A DNA stretch of 64,000 nt from Kitasatospora purpeofusca (lineage in GTDB: Bacteria; Actinomycetota; Actinomycetes; Streptomycetales; Streptomycetaceae). The translations under genes and the position numbers were made by a program. Where the stretch lies: positions 184,901 to 248,900 of the forward strand of contig NZ_JODS01000010.1 of NCBI RefSeq assembly GCF_000718025.1, written 5' to 3'. The notes beneath the pieces are model-generated. The model did not search any database and was not told the origin of the DNA. It worked only from the letters and a program-made list of their open reading frames with translations. The stretch's first letter is position 1. Every line of letters starts with the position of its first letter. Below are positions 51,225 to 59,996 of the stretch, one piece after another.

Positions 51225-51920
51225 TCAGTCCTCGTCGTCGCCCGCGCCGATCGCACCACCGGCGCCGCCACCCTCGACGGTCGAACCGTCGGCCTTCAGG
51301 TGGATCACGCCGTAGTGGTAACCGTGCCGGCGGTAGACGACGCTCGGCAGGCCACTGTCCTTCTCCACGAAGAGGTAGAAGTCGTGGCCGACCAGCTCCA
51401 TCTCGTAGAGCGCCTGGTCGAGCGCCATCGGGGCGGCCGGGTGGGTCTTCTCCCGGACCACCAGCGGGCCTTCGCCCTCCACTTCCAGGGATCCCATCAT
51501 GGTCTTGCGGACGGCACCGTTGGTGCTGCTCTCCGACGGCTTCGCCTCGGGCAGCGCGGCCAGGGCCGCGGTCGCCTCGGCGACGCTGATCGGGGTGCGG
51601 CTGCCGCTGCCGCCCTTGTGGACCCGACGCCGGTCCGCGGACTTGCGCAGTTGGGCGTCGAGCTTCGCCGAGGCCAGATCCAGCGCCGCGTAGGGGTCAG
51701 CGGCGGCGGCCTCGGCCCGGATCACCGGGCCACGGGTACGGAGGGTGATCTCCACGCGGTCGGACCGGTCGGCCTGCCGCGGGTTGTGTTCCTTGGACAC
51801 CTCGACATCCAGGCTGATCGCCTTGGTGTCGAACTTCTGGACCTTCTCCAGCTTCTCGGCCACGTGATCCCGGAACCTCTTCGGCACCTCGGTCTTGCGG
51901 CCCTTGACGACGATGTCCAC
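51225..51920 (-). CDS. hpf: Ribosome hibernation-promoting factor, long form
   Basis: A 231-residue long HPF. The N-terminal domain (MDIVVKGRKTEVPKRFRDHVAEKLEKVQKF ... VEITLRTRGPVIRAEAAAADPYAALDLASAKLDAQLRK) binds the 30S decoding site; the C-terminal domain (VREKTHPAAPMALDQALYEMELVGHDFYLFVEKDSGLPSVVYRRHGYHYGVI) dimerises to join two ribosomes as 100S. GTG 51920 with GGAG 6 nt upstream. Confidence 0.93.
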   Translation of the reverse strand: MDIVVKGRKTEVPKRFRDHVAEKLEKVQKFDTKAISLDVEVSKEHNPRQADRSDRVEITLRTRGPVIRAEAAAADPYAALDLASAKLDAQLRKSADRRRVHKGGSGSRTPISVAEATAALAALPEAKPSESSTNGAVRKTMMGSLEVEGEGPLVVREKTHPAAPMALDQALYEMELVGHDFYLFVEKDSGLPSVVYRRHGYHYGVIHLKADGSTVEGGGAGGAIGAGDDED

Positions 51921-52286
51921 GCAGAACTCCGATCCCTCGTTCTGTCGCCGGCCCGGGTGCTACCGGACCGGACTGAGACCAGCCGGACCAGCCGATACAT
52001 CCGCCGGCCCTCCGCTCCACCGGCAACGGTGGGAACGACTGGCCCTCACTGCACTTCCTCCCCACCAGGGACGGTTGAAACCCCCTGGAGCCTTATCGAA
52101 CACCTCACACGGGGTTTTCGCCTCTCCGGCGGAGAGTTCGGGTATGACGGAGTGATGGGCCGGCGGTCAAGCTGCTGCACCCCTGTCTACCCTCTCGCGA
52201 GTGAAACACAGGTAAATACCTGGACAACACCCCCCGTACGGCGCATTCTTTGCTCACTCTCCGTGCCCCACCCGCGAGGAGCAGCC
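51921..52286. promoter_or_regulatory. 366-nt divergent region hpf / comF
   Basis: For comF: TGGACA (52221-52226), 17 bp, CATTCT (52244-52249), with the palindrome CAGGTA-AA-TACCTG (52209-52222) overlapping the -35, a candidate operator. For hpf only a TTGACC -35-like hexamer (about 52169-52164, minus strand) stands out; no good -10. CTCTCC-GGC-GGAGAG (about 52125) is a small hairpin. No gene in between. Confidence 0.45.
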
Positions 52287-53072
52287 GTGCCGCGGACCCC
52301 CGCACCACCCCACCGGCAGTCCCACCGGGGACCCTTCGTCCACGCCCTGACCGGCCTCCTCGACGCGCTGCTCCCGGCCCCCTGCGCGGGCTGCGGCGCC
52401 GACCTCGGCCACCTGTGCCCGGGGTGCCGCCACCTCCTCGCCACCACCCCGCCGACGCCCGTCGCGGCCCTCCCCCGCGCGCACGCCGCCGCGCCGTACG
52501 ACGGTCCGGTCCGGCGGCTGCTGCTCGCCCACAAGGAGCGCGGCGCGCTGGCGCTGGCCGGCCCGCTCGGCGACACGCTTGCCCGGGCGGTGCGCTCCGC
52601 ACTCGTCCCCTGTCCCGGAGGGGCGCCCCTGCTGCTGGTCCCGGTCCCCTCCGCCCGGGCGGCGGTCCGCGCCCGGGGGCACGACCCCACGCTGCGGCTG
52701 GCCCGCGCGGCCGCCGGGGCCCTGCGCCGGGAGGGGCTGGACGCCCGCGCGCTGCCGCTGCTGCGCCACGCCCGGCCGGTCGCCGACCAGGCCGGGCTCT
52801 CCGCCGCCGAGCGCCACCGGAATCTGCGCGGCGCGCTCACCGTGCGGCCGCCCGGCCGCTTCCGCCGATCCGACCGACTTGACCGACCTGACCGACCCGG
52901 TCCCGCCGGGTACCGGCCGGTCCTGGTCGACGACCTGGTGACCACCGGCGCCAGCCTGGTCGAGGCGGCCCGGGCCCTGTCCGCCGCCGGCCTGCCGCCC
53001 GCCGCGGCCGCCACGGTCGCGGCGGCCGTCCCGCACCACCGCCGGCACCGCCCGGACACCTCCGACCGGTGA
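52287..53072 (+). CDS. comF: ComF-family phosphoribosyltransferase-like protein
   Basis: A 261-residue ComF homologue. N-terminal zinc finger PCAGCGADLGHLCPGC (four Cys in CxxC pairs), then the phosphoribosyltransferase fold with LLLVPVPSARAAVRARGHDP and the PRPP-binding VLVDDLVTTGASLVEAARAL. In transformable bacteria ComF acts in DNA uptake; the role in streptomycetes is unknown. GTG 52287 with GAGGAG 5 nt upstream. A small GC hairpin lies between it and the convergent lpqB. Confidence 0.9.
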   Translation: MPRTPAPPHRQSHRGPFVHALTGLLDALLPAPCAGCGADLGHLCPGCRHLLATTPPTPVAALPRAHAAAPYDGPVRRLLLAHKERGALALAGPLGDTLARAVRSALVPCPGGAPLLLVPVPSARAAVRARGHDPTLRLARAAAGALRREGLDARALPLLRHARPVADQAGLSAAERHRNLRGALTVRPPGRFRRSDRLDRPDRPGPAGYRPVLVDDLVTTGASLVEAARALSAAGLPPAAAATVAAAVPHHRRHRPDTSDR

Positions 53073-53108
53073 AGGGCCCCGCCCCCGGCCCACGCCGGGC
53101 GCCGGGCC

Positions 53109-55004
53109 TCAGCCCGGGTAGATGAACGCGGAGGCCTTGTAGGGCAGCACCAGCTCCCGCCACTGGTTGTTGACCAGCCGGTACGGCTTGATCACTTCCT
53201 TCTCCAGCGCCAGCGCCAGCACCGGCGGCGCCGGCAGCGCGTTCGTCCCCCGGGACTCCGACGCGGCGACGGCGACCACCTCCCCACCGCCCAGCAACCG
53301 CGCGTCCCGGTTCTGCGACCCGTCGGTGCTGATGTACTGCAGCTGCTGGGCCTTGTCCTTCTCCTTGCCCAGCACCAGCAGTTGGTCGGCCTCCGCCCAG
53401 GACACCGCCAGCACCTCCTGGAACGCCGGGTTGGCCAGCCGCAGCCCCGTGATCCTCGCGGTCGGGGCGTCCTTGGTCCCGCCGTGGACGAGCAGCCCCA
53501 GCCAGAGCCGCTGGTCCTTGCTGTCCTTGCCCTCCTTCAGCAGCAGCGCGACCCGGACACCGTCCGAGGACACCTTGATGCCCTGCACCGAGCGCCCGAG
53601 CAGGTCGTCCACCGCCACCGGCACGGCCTGCTTGTCCCGCACCATCAGCACCCGCGGCCCGACCGGGTCGCGGTCCACCACGTACAGGTCACCGCGCCCG
53701 TCCCAGGTCGGCGAGGTCAGCCCGTCGTCGCCCTTCGAACCCGGGCGGCTCGGGGTGGTGAGCACCGGCTGCGGCATGGCCGGCAGCGAGTCCAGGAACG
53801 GCACCGTGAAGAGCTGGTGGCCGTCGGCGCCGATCGCCGCGGCGCGCTCGCCGTCCCGGGCCACCGCGACCGCGCCCAGCGGCCGCCCGCTCTGCTGCAC
53901 CCGCCCCAGCGGCCCGTGCACGGGCTCGCCGACGGCGTCCCCGCGCGTCTCGTGCAGCACGCCGTCGTCGGCCCGCTGGTAGAACTGCCGGGTGGACATC
54001 TGCCCGGCCAGCGAGCCGGGCCCGGTCGCGGGCTCGTCGGCGCGGCTCGCCTGGCAGACCGGGCCGCCGTGCTTGGCCTTGAGCTCCAGCCGTTCGACCT
54101 GCCCGGTGCCCTGGTCGGCGAGGGTGTAGAGGAGCTGGGTGGCCATCCGCCGGCAGGCGGTGGCGCTGCCGAGGTCGACCCCGCTGAGCGTCACGTGCCC
54201 GGTGCGGTTGTCGTCCAGGGTCACCGAATCGACGGCGTTGGGCCCGAGGCCCGCCGGGAAGGCGGAGCTGGCGACCGGCGCCAGCCAGGTCGACGGCCCC
54301 GAGACCAGCGCGCGGACCGCCGAACCCAGCGGGTCTATTCGGCGCCGCAGGTAGATCGGGTCGGCGATCAGCACGTCCTGGTTGGTCACCGAGGCCGCCG
54401 TCGGCGCGGACGGGTCGGGCGCGGCGTAGAAGAACCGGTCGACCTGGCGGTAGCTGTTGCGGAAGTTGACCTCGTTGAGGATCAGCCCGTCCGGCAGCTT
54501 GTCGATCCGCCACTCGCCGGCCTTCTCCCGCACGAAGGAGAAGTTGAACTCGATCATGCGCGGTGACTCGCCGATGTACGAGTGCCGGTCGTCCACCTGG
54601 GAGACCAGCTGCCCGGGGACCGGGATCGACATCTCGGTGTCGCTGTCGGTCACGCTCACCTTGAGGTGCCCCGGGTTGGAGGCGAGCACCTTGATGCCCG
54701 CCTCGGGGTTCCAGCTGGTCCGCGCGTCCGGTGTCAGGTACTTGCGCGCCGTCACATAGCTGTCGTCGGCGGTCAGCGCGTCGAGGAAGCCGGCCAGCAG
54801 GTCCTGCGGCTTGGCTCCCTTGGCGGGCTCCACCGGGAAGATCCTCACCTGGAGGTTCTTCTCCGCCGAGCTCCTGGACAGCTCGATCTTGGAGACGCCC
54901 CCGGAATCCGGCATCGCCGCGCAGCCGCCGGCCAGCAGGGCACCCACCAGCGCGCCCGCCGTCCCGGCCAGCCGCAGCTCAATCCTGGCGCTGGTCCTTC
55001 GCAC
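53109..55004 (-). CDS. lpqB: Lipoprotein LpqB (MtrB-associated)
   Basis: A 631-residue lipoprotein: signal peptide with lipobox LLAGGCAAM, N-terminal GerMN-like region (about 45-290, VDRFFYAAPDPSAPTAASVTNQDVLIADPIYLRR), then a beta-propeller-like LpqB domain with VAVARDGERAAAIGADG and LTSPTWDGRGDLYVVDRD. In mycobacteria LpqB interacts with the extracellular part of MtrB. Start: GTG 55004 has GGAGGGG 8 nt upstream; a GTG 27 nt earlier lacks it. Either way the start lies inside mtrB (26-nt overlap). Confidence 0.9.
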   Translation of the reverse strand: MRRTSARIELRLAGTAGALVGALLAGGCAAMPDSGGVSKIELSRSSAEKNLQVRIFPVEPAKGAKPQDLLAGFLDALTADDSYVTARKYLTPDARTSWNPEAGIKVLASNPGHLKVSVTDSDTEMSIPVPGQLVSQVDDRHSYIGESPRMIEFNFSFVREKAGEWRIDKLPDGLILNEVNFRNSYRQVDRFFYAAPDPSAPTAASVTNQDVLIADPIYLRRRIDPLGSAVRALVSGPSTWLAPVASSAFPAGLGPNAVDSVTLDDNRTGHVTLSGVDLGSATACRRMATQLLYTLADQGTGQVERLELKAKHGGPVCQASRADEPATGPGSLAGQMSTRQFYQRADDGVLHETRGDAVGEPVHGPLGRVQQSGRPLGAVAVARDGERAAAIGADGHQLFTVPFLDSLPAMPQPVLTTPSRPGSKGDDGLTSPTWDGRGDLYVVDRDPVGPRVLMVRDKQAVPVAVDDLLGRSVQGIKVSSDGVRVALLLKEGKDSKDQRLWLGLLVHGGTKDAPTARITGLRLANPAFQEVLAVSWAEADQLLVLGKEKDKAQQLQYISTDGSQNRDARLLGGGEVVAVAASESRGTNALPAPPVLALALEKEVIKPYRLVNNQWRELVLPYKASAFIYPG

Positions 55005-57120
55005 GCTGCGACCCCTCCGTGTCCGTTCCACCCGTGCCGTCCGCCCCTGCGGCCTCGTCCGGCCCCGCGGTCCGCTGCGTCACCGACGGCCGACCGGGCG
55101 TCGGGTCCACCACGACCTGGGCCCCGGTCGCACCGTACCCCGCACCGACCGGCAGTACGTCGGACGGATCCGCGCGCGGGCCCTCGACCGGCCGTCGGCC
55201 GAGGCCGGGGCCGATGCTCAGCACACCGCCGAGCCCGCTGCCGAACCCGCTGCCGGAGGTGTCCGGCGTCTCCGGGACGGCCTGCTCGTCGGCCGCGGTG
55301 AGGGCCGTCGCCCCGGCCGGGCGCGCGGCCCGCCGGTACGGCGCCCCGTAGGTGCCCAGGCCCCGGTTGTTGCGGGAGTCCTCCGGCTCCAGCCGGAACG
55401 GCGCCCGGCTGATCTCGCCGCCGCGGGTGCGCGGCATGGTGAGCCGGAAGTGCGAGCCGCCGCCCGGCTCCCCCCAGGCCTGCAGCCAGCCGCCGTGCAG
55501 ATGCGCGTCCTCGACCGCGATCGACAGGCCGAGGCCGGTGCCGCCGGTGGTCCGCACCCGGGACGGGTCGGCCCGCCAGAACCGGTGGAACACCCGGGAC
55601 GCCTCGCCCGGCTTGAGGCCGATGCCGTAGTCCCGGACGCCGATGGCGACCGCGCCGTCCCGCGAGCCCAGCCGGACCACGACGTCCCGGCCCTCGCCGT
55701 GCTCCAGCGCGTTGACCACCAGGTTGCGCAGGATGCGCTCGATCCGCCGGGAGTCGACCTCGGCCAGCACCGGCTCGCCGTCGCCGCGGATCACCACGGC
55801 GCTGCCCTTGGCCTGCGCCAGCGGATCGGCGGCCTCGACCACCCGGCCGACGATCTCGCGCAGGTCGACCGGCTCGGCGTCCAGGACGGCCGCGCCCGCG
55901 TCGAAGCGGCTGATCTCCAGCAGGTCGGCGAGCAGCGACTCGAAGCGGTCCAGCTGCCCCTGGAGCAGTTCGGCGGAGCGGGCCGCCATCGGGTCGAGGT
56001 CCTCGCGGCTGTCGTAGATGAGGTCGGCGGCCATCCGGACGGTGGTCAGCGGCGTGCGCAGCTCGTGCGACACGTCCGAGACGAAGCGCCGCTGCACCCT
56101 GGAGAGCTCCTCCAGCTGCCGGATCTGCGCCTGCAGCGCGTTGGCCATCCGGTTGAACGACTCGCCCAGCCTGGCGATGTCGTCGGTGCCGGTGACCTTC
56201 ATCCGCTCTTCCAGGTGCCCGGCGGCCAGCCGCTCGGAGATCCCGGCGGCCATCCGGACCGGTGTCACCACCTGGCGCACCACCAGCCAGGCGATGCCGC
56301 CCATCATGATCACCACGAACACCCCGGCGGTCGCCAGCGTGCCGGTGACCAGTCCCAGGGTCTTGGTCTCCTGGCCGAAGGAGAAGACGTAGTACAGCTG
56401 GTAGCTGCCGTTGCCGGGCCCGGTGAACTGCTGCCCGAAGACCAGCCCGGGCTCGGTGTCCGCGTGGCTCTCCGGCGAGCGCTGGATCCGGGTGGGCTGG
56501 CTGAAGCTCTGGCCGGGCTCCTGCGCGACCCTCGCCTTCAGGGTGTCGGGGATGCTGCTCGGCAGGATGTCCGCGGAGTAGCGCGGGCCGAGGCCGGCCT
56601 TGTCCGGCTGGACGGTCTGGCCGGTGCCGGGCAGCATCGCGATCACCGAGTAGACGTTCTGCCCGCTCGCCGCCAGGTCGCCGACCTGCTGGAGCAGCCA
56701 GGTGCCCAGGCCCTCGGGGGCCGGGTCGGTGGTCGCGGTCCGCAGCCGCAGGTCGTCCGCGTCGTCGATCTTCTTGAGCTCGGTCTGGAATCCCGCGAGC
56801 GCCTGGTCCCGGGCCGCCGACCGCTTGGTCTCCAGCAGCCCGGTGCGCACCTGCGCCACCACGACGACGCCCAGCACCATCACCACCACGACCGACAGCA
56901 GCAGCGTCGCCGCCACCACCCGCAGCTGGATCGACCGCCGGTACAGCGCCGCCACCCGGTGCAGGGGGCGGCGCAGCTGCCGGTTCAGCAGCGCGAGCAG
57001 GGCGACCGGCCCCCGGCGGCGGCGGTTGCGCACGGTCGAACTCAGTACGTCCCCGCGCACGGCGCCGCCACCCCCGTCGGTCGCGGTACCCGCCGGGGTT
57101 TCGTCGGCCCGGTACATCAC
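54979..57120 (-). CDS. mtrB: Sensor histidine kinase MtrB
   Basis: A 713-residue kinase. Two membrane helices (about 66-91 and 257-281) flank an extracellular domain of about 165 residues; HAMP (282-335), HisKA with His352 in SDVSHELRTPLTTVR, and HATPase with NLVVNALEHGEG, VRDYGIGLKPGEASRVF, GGTGLGLSI. A Pro/Gly-rich tail of about 120 residues follows. Starts 1 nt after the mtrA stop (GTG 57120, or ATG 57117). MtrAB controls cell-wall remodelling and development in Streptomyces and mycobacteria. Confidence 0.95.
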   Translation of the reverse strand: MMYRADETPAGTATDGGGGAVRGDVLSSTVRNRRRRGPVALLALLNRQLRRPLHRVAALYRRSIQLRVVAATLLLSVVVVMVLGVVVVAQVRTGLLETKRSAARDQALAGFQTELKKIDDADDLRLRTATTDPAPEGLGTWLLQQVGDLAASGQNVYSVIAMLPGTGQTVQPDKAGLGPRYSADILPSSIPDTLKARVAQEPGQSFSQPTRIQRSPESHADTEPGLVFGQQFTGPGNGSYQLYYVFSFGQETKTLGLVTGTLATAGVFVVIMMGGIAWLVVRQVVTPVRMAAGISERLAAGHLEERMKVTGTDDIARLGESFNRMANALQAQIRQLEELSRVQRRFVSDVSHELRTPLTTVRMAADLIYDSREDLDPMAARSAELLQGQLDRFESLLADLLEISRFDAGAAVLDAEPVDLREIVGRVVEAADPLAQAKGSAVVIRGDGEPVLAEVDSRRIERILRNLVVNALEHGEGRDVVVRLGSRDGAVAIGVRDYGIGLKPGEASRVFHRFWRADPSRVRTTGGTGLGLSIAVEDAHLHGGWLQAWGEPGGGSHFRLTMPRTRGGEISRAPFRLEPEDSRNNRGLGTYGAPYRRAARPAGATALTAADEQAVPETPDTSGSGFGSGLGGVLSIGPGLGRRPVEGPRADPSDVLPVGAGYGATGAQVVVDPTPGRPSVTQRTAGPDEAAGADGTGGTDTEGSQRAKDQRQD

Positions 57121-57121
57121 G

Positions 57122-57799
57122 TCAGCTGGGCCCGGCCTTGTAGCCGACGCCGCGGACGGTCACCACGATCTCGGGACGCTCCGGGTCCTTCTCGATCTTG
57201 GAGCGCAGGCGCTGCACATGGACGTTCACCAGCCGGGTGTCCGCCGCGTGCCGGTAGCCCCAGACCTGCTCCAGCAGCACCTCGCGGGTGAACACCTGCC
57301 AGGGCTTGCGGGCCAGCGCGACCAGCAGGTCGAACTCCAGCGGGGTCAGCGGGATGCCCCGGCCGTCCCGCTTCACCGAGTGGCCGGCCACGTCGATCAC
57401 CAGATCGCCGATGGTCAGCTGCTCCGGAGTCGGCTCCTCGGCCCTGCGGAGCCGGGCCCGCACCCGGGCCACCAGCTCCTTGGGCTTGAACGGCTTGGTC
57501 ACGTAGTCGTCGGCACCCGACTCCAGGCCGACCACGACATCCACCGTGTCGGTCTTGGCGGTCAGCATGACGATCGGGATACCGGACTCGGCCCGGATCT
57601 GCCGGCATACGTCGATGCCGTCCCGGCCGGGCAGCATCAGGTCGAGCAGGACCAGGTCCGGCTTGGTCTCCCTGAACGCCGCTAGCGCCCTGTCCCCATC
57701 CGCGACGAAAAACGGCTCAAAACCCTCACCACGCAGCACAATGCCGAGCATCTCGGCCAGTGCGGAGTCGTCATCAACGACGAGGACGCGTCCCTTCAT
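57122..57799 (-). CDS. mtrA: Response regulator MtrA
   Basis: A 225-residue OmpR/PhoB-family regulator, with the near-invariant actinobacterial MtrA sequence. Receiver: Asp9-Asp10-Asp11 pocket, phospho-acceptor Asp53 in LLDLMLPGRDG, and Lys102 in YVTKPFKPKELVARVRARLRR; winged helix with PLTPLEFDLLVALARKPWQVFTREVLLEQVWGYRHAADTRLVNVHVQRLRSKIE. First gene of mtrA-mtrB-lpqB. Confidence 0.97.
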   Translation of the reverse strand: MKGRVLVVDDDSALAEMLGIVLRGEGFEPFFVADGDRALAAFRETKPDLVLLDLMLPGRDGIDVCRQIRAESGIPIVMLTAKTDTVDVVVGLESGADDYVTKPFKPKELVARVRARLRRAEEPTPEQLTIGDLVIDVAGHSVKRDGRGIPLTPLEFDLLVALARKPWQVFTREVLLEQVWGYRHAADTRLVNVHVQRLRSKIEKDPERPEIVVTVRGVGYKAGPS

Positions 57800-57874
57800 G
57801 CGTCCATCTTCTCATTACCGGATTGTGACCTGCCGCACAGCAGTCCCATTGCTCCAGAACGGCCAACTGGCGAT

Positions 57875-57905
57875 CCGGTCCAATTCAAGCCAAACCGGGC
57901 CAATT
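57875..57905. promoter_or_regulatory. 20-bp-spaced direct repeats upstream of mtrA
   Basis: CCGGTCCAATT (57875-57885) and CCGGGCCAATT (57895-57905) repeat at 20 bp (two helical turns), 75-105 nt before the mtrA start in the 287-nt divergent region; a candidate site for a tandem-binding regulator, possibly OmpR-type. Confidence 0.4.
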
Positions 57906-58086
57906 TCCTGCCCCCTTCCGCCCCCCGGGCCCCCGGCGAAGCCGACGAATCGTCCGCCCCCCGGCCGTTGCCGTTCAGCAACCGGCTCCCCCTGGGGTGC
58001 GTCCGGGCACCATGGCACGATGGGCGCTGCGCGCGGGTGAAGATCCACCCGGTACCCCGCACCCCGAAGCCCTCCGAGGAGCAGTG

Positions 58087-59319
58087 ATGACCGACACTCC
58101 GGGCTGGGCCTCGCCCGGCTCGTCCGAGCCGCCCCGCGACGGTGCCCGGCCCACCGCCGACGCACCCGCCGCAGTGCCCGGCCAGTCGGCACCGCCCCAG
58201 GACACCCCGCCCGCCTGGGGGACCACCCCCGGCGCCCCGCAGCCCCCCTACGCCGGGCAGCAGCCCGCCTGGGGCACGCAGCAGCCCGGCCACGGCGCAC
58301 CGCCGCCCGGCTGGGGCCCGCAGCCGCCCGGCGGCGGTTACAGCTGGGGCGTGCCGCAGAGCCCCAAGCCCGGAGTGATCCCGCTGCGCCCGCTCGGCCT
58401 CGGCGAGATCCTCGACGGCGCGGTGTCCACCGTCCGCAAGCACTGGCGGGTCACCCTCGGCCTCGCCCTCGGCGTCGCGGTCGTCCAGCAGGGCGCCTCG
58501 CTCGGCGCCCAGCTCGCCATCCAGGGGGACACCGGCGACCTCACCCCGGTCCTGACCGCCCTGATCAGCCTGCCGCTCTCGATGCTGCTCGGCGTGATCG
58601 CCTCGGCCCTGCTGACCATGGTGGTCAGCCGCGCCATCCTCGGGCAGGCCGTGTCGATCGGGGACGCCTGGCGCGACGCCAAGCCGCGACTGCTCCAGCT
58701 CGTCGGCCTCACCCTGCTCACCGGTCTCATCGCCGGCGGCATCGTCCTGCTGGGCTTCGCCCCGCTGATCGGCTACCTGGTCTCCGGGGCCGAGGAACCG
58801 GCGATCGTCGGCCTGCTCGTCGTCGTGGGCCTGCTCAGCCTCCCCGTCGCCATCTGGATCGGCATCCAGCTCAGCCTGGCCGCGCCCGCCCTCATGCTGG
58901 AGAAGCAGGGCGTCATCACCGCCCTCTCCCGCTCCCGCCGGCTGGTCCGCCGCTCCTGGTGGCGGATCTGCGGTATCACCGTGCTGAGCCAGATCATCGC
59001 CGCGGTCGTCGGCGGTGTGATCAGCACCCCGTTCACGGTCATCGGCATGGTGATCGGCTTCGACGACTTCATCGGGCAGGTCGACGCCGGGCAGACCGGC
59101 AGCATGCCCGCCGCCATGCTGATCACCATGGCGATCGGCGGCGTCCTCTCCTCCACCGTCACGCTCCCCTTCACCGCCACCATCGGCGTGCTGCTCTACG
59201 TCGACCAGCGGATCCGCCGCGAGGCCCTCGACATCGAGCTCGCCCGCGCCGCGGGCCTGCCCGAGCACGGCGGCACCGGCTGGGGCGACCAGGCCGGCCC
59301 CGCCCCCGCAAGGCTCTGA
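58087..59319 (+). CDS. Membrane protein with GPDP-membrane-type domain
   Basis: A 410-residue protein. Residues 1-95 are Pro/Gly/Gln-rich cytoplasmic sequence with several PPGWG/PAWGT units; then about six to eight hydrophobic helices resembling the membrane domain of glycerophosphoryl diester phosphodiesterases (PLRPLGLGEILDGAVSTVRKHWRVTLGLALG ... LVLLVDQRIRREALDIELARAAG). No phosphodiesterase catalytic domain. ATG 58087 with GAGGAG 5 nt upstream. First gene of an operon running to the right. Confidence 0.82.
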   Translation: MTDTPGWASPGSSEPPRDGARPTADAPAAVPGQSAPPQDTPPAWGTTPGAPQPPYAGQQPAWGTQQPGHGAPPPGWGPQPPGGGYSWGVPQSPKPGVIPLRPLGLGEILDGAVSTVRKHWRVTLGLALGVAVVQQGASLGAQLAIQGDTGDLTPVLTALISLPLSMLLGVIASALLTMVVSRAILGQAVSIGDAWRDAKPRLLQLVGLTLLTGLIAGGIVLLGFAPLIGYLVSGAEEPAIVGLLVVVGLLSLPVAIWIGIQLSLAAPALMLEKQGVITALSRSRRLVRRSWWRICGITVLSQIIAAVVGGVISTPFTVIGMVIGFDDFIGQVDAGQTGSMPAAMLITMAIGGVLSSTVTLPFTATIGVLLYVDQRIRREALDIELARAAGLPEHGGTGWGDQAGPAPARL

Positions 59320-59348
59320 GCCCGATGCCGATCCGGGGGGAGAACGTC

Positions 59349-59996
59349 GTGCTCGCGGGTGGCGCCCCGATCACGACACCGCGCGACGCGGCCAAGGACG
59401 CGGCCCGCGACGAACTGCTCAACGCCGACTACCACCGCCACGACCCGAGCCTCCAGGAACGGATCGTCGACTGGATCTCGGACCGGATCGACGAGGCGCT
59501 GGGCGCGCTCACCGGCGACGGCACCAGCGGCGCCACCGGCCTGGTCCTGTTCCTGCTGGTCGCCGCGGTGGTCGGCGCCGCCCTCTGGTGGCGCCTCGGC
59601 GCACCCGGGCGGGCCGCCCGCACCCACCCCGGGGTCTTCGGCGACATCGGCCCGCGCAGCGCGGCCGAGCACCGGGCCGACGCCGAACGGCACGCCGCCG
59701 CCGGCCGCTGGACCGAGGCCGTCCGCGAGCAGATGCGCGCCCTGGTCCGCGGCCTCGAGGAGCGCACCCTGCTCGACGCCCGCCCCGGCCGCACCGCCGA
59801 CGAGGCCGCCGCCGAGGCCGGCCGCGCCCTGCCCGGCCACGCGGCCGAGCTCACCGCCGCCGCCCGCGCCTTCGACGACATCGCGTACGGCGAGCGCACC
59901 GCCGACCAGAGCGCCTACCAGTCGCTGCGCGACCTCGACCGGGCCCTCGAACGCACCCGCCCGGTCCTCGCCCCGGCCGCCGGAGGAGCCGCATGA
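59349..59996 (+). CDS. DUF4129 domain protein
   Basis: A 215-residue membrane-anchored protein: a short N-terminal head (LAGGAPITTPRDAAKDAARDEL), a helix at about 60-80 (GLVLFLLVAAVVGAALWW) and a cytoplasmic helical DUF4129 domain (AAAGRWTEAVREQMRALVRGLEERTLLDARPGRTADEAA). GTG 59349 has a strong GGGGGGAG 6 nt upstream; an ATG 24 nt earlier lacks one. Such proteins are linked to transglutaminase-like and MoxR systems. Overlaps the next gene by 4 nt. Confidence 0.82.
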   Translation: MLAGGAPITTPRDAAKDAARDELLNADYHRHDPSLQERIVDWISDRIDEALGALTGDGTSGATGLVLFLLVAAVVGAALWWRLGAPGRAARTHPGVFGDIGPRSAAEHRADAERHAAAGRWTEAVREQMRALVRGLEERTLLDARPGRTADEAAAEAGRALPGHAAELTAAARAFDDIAYGERTADQSAYQSLRDLDRALERTRPVLAPAAGGAA

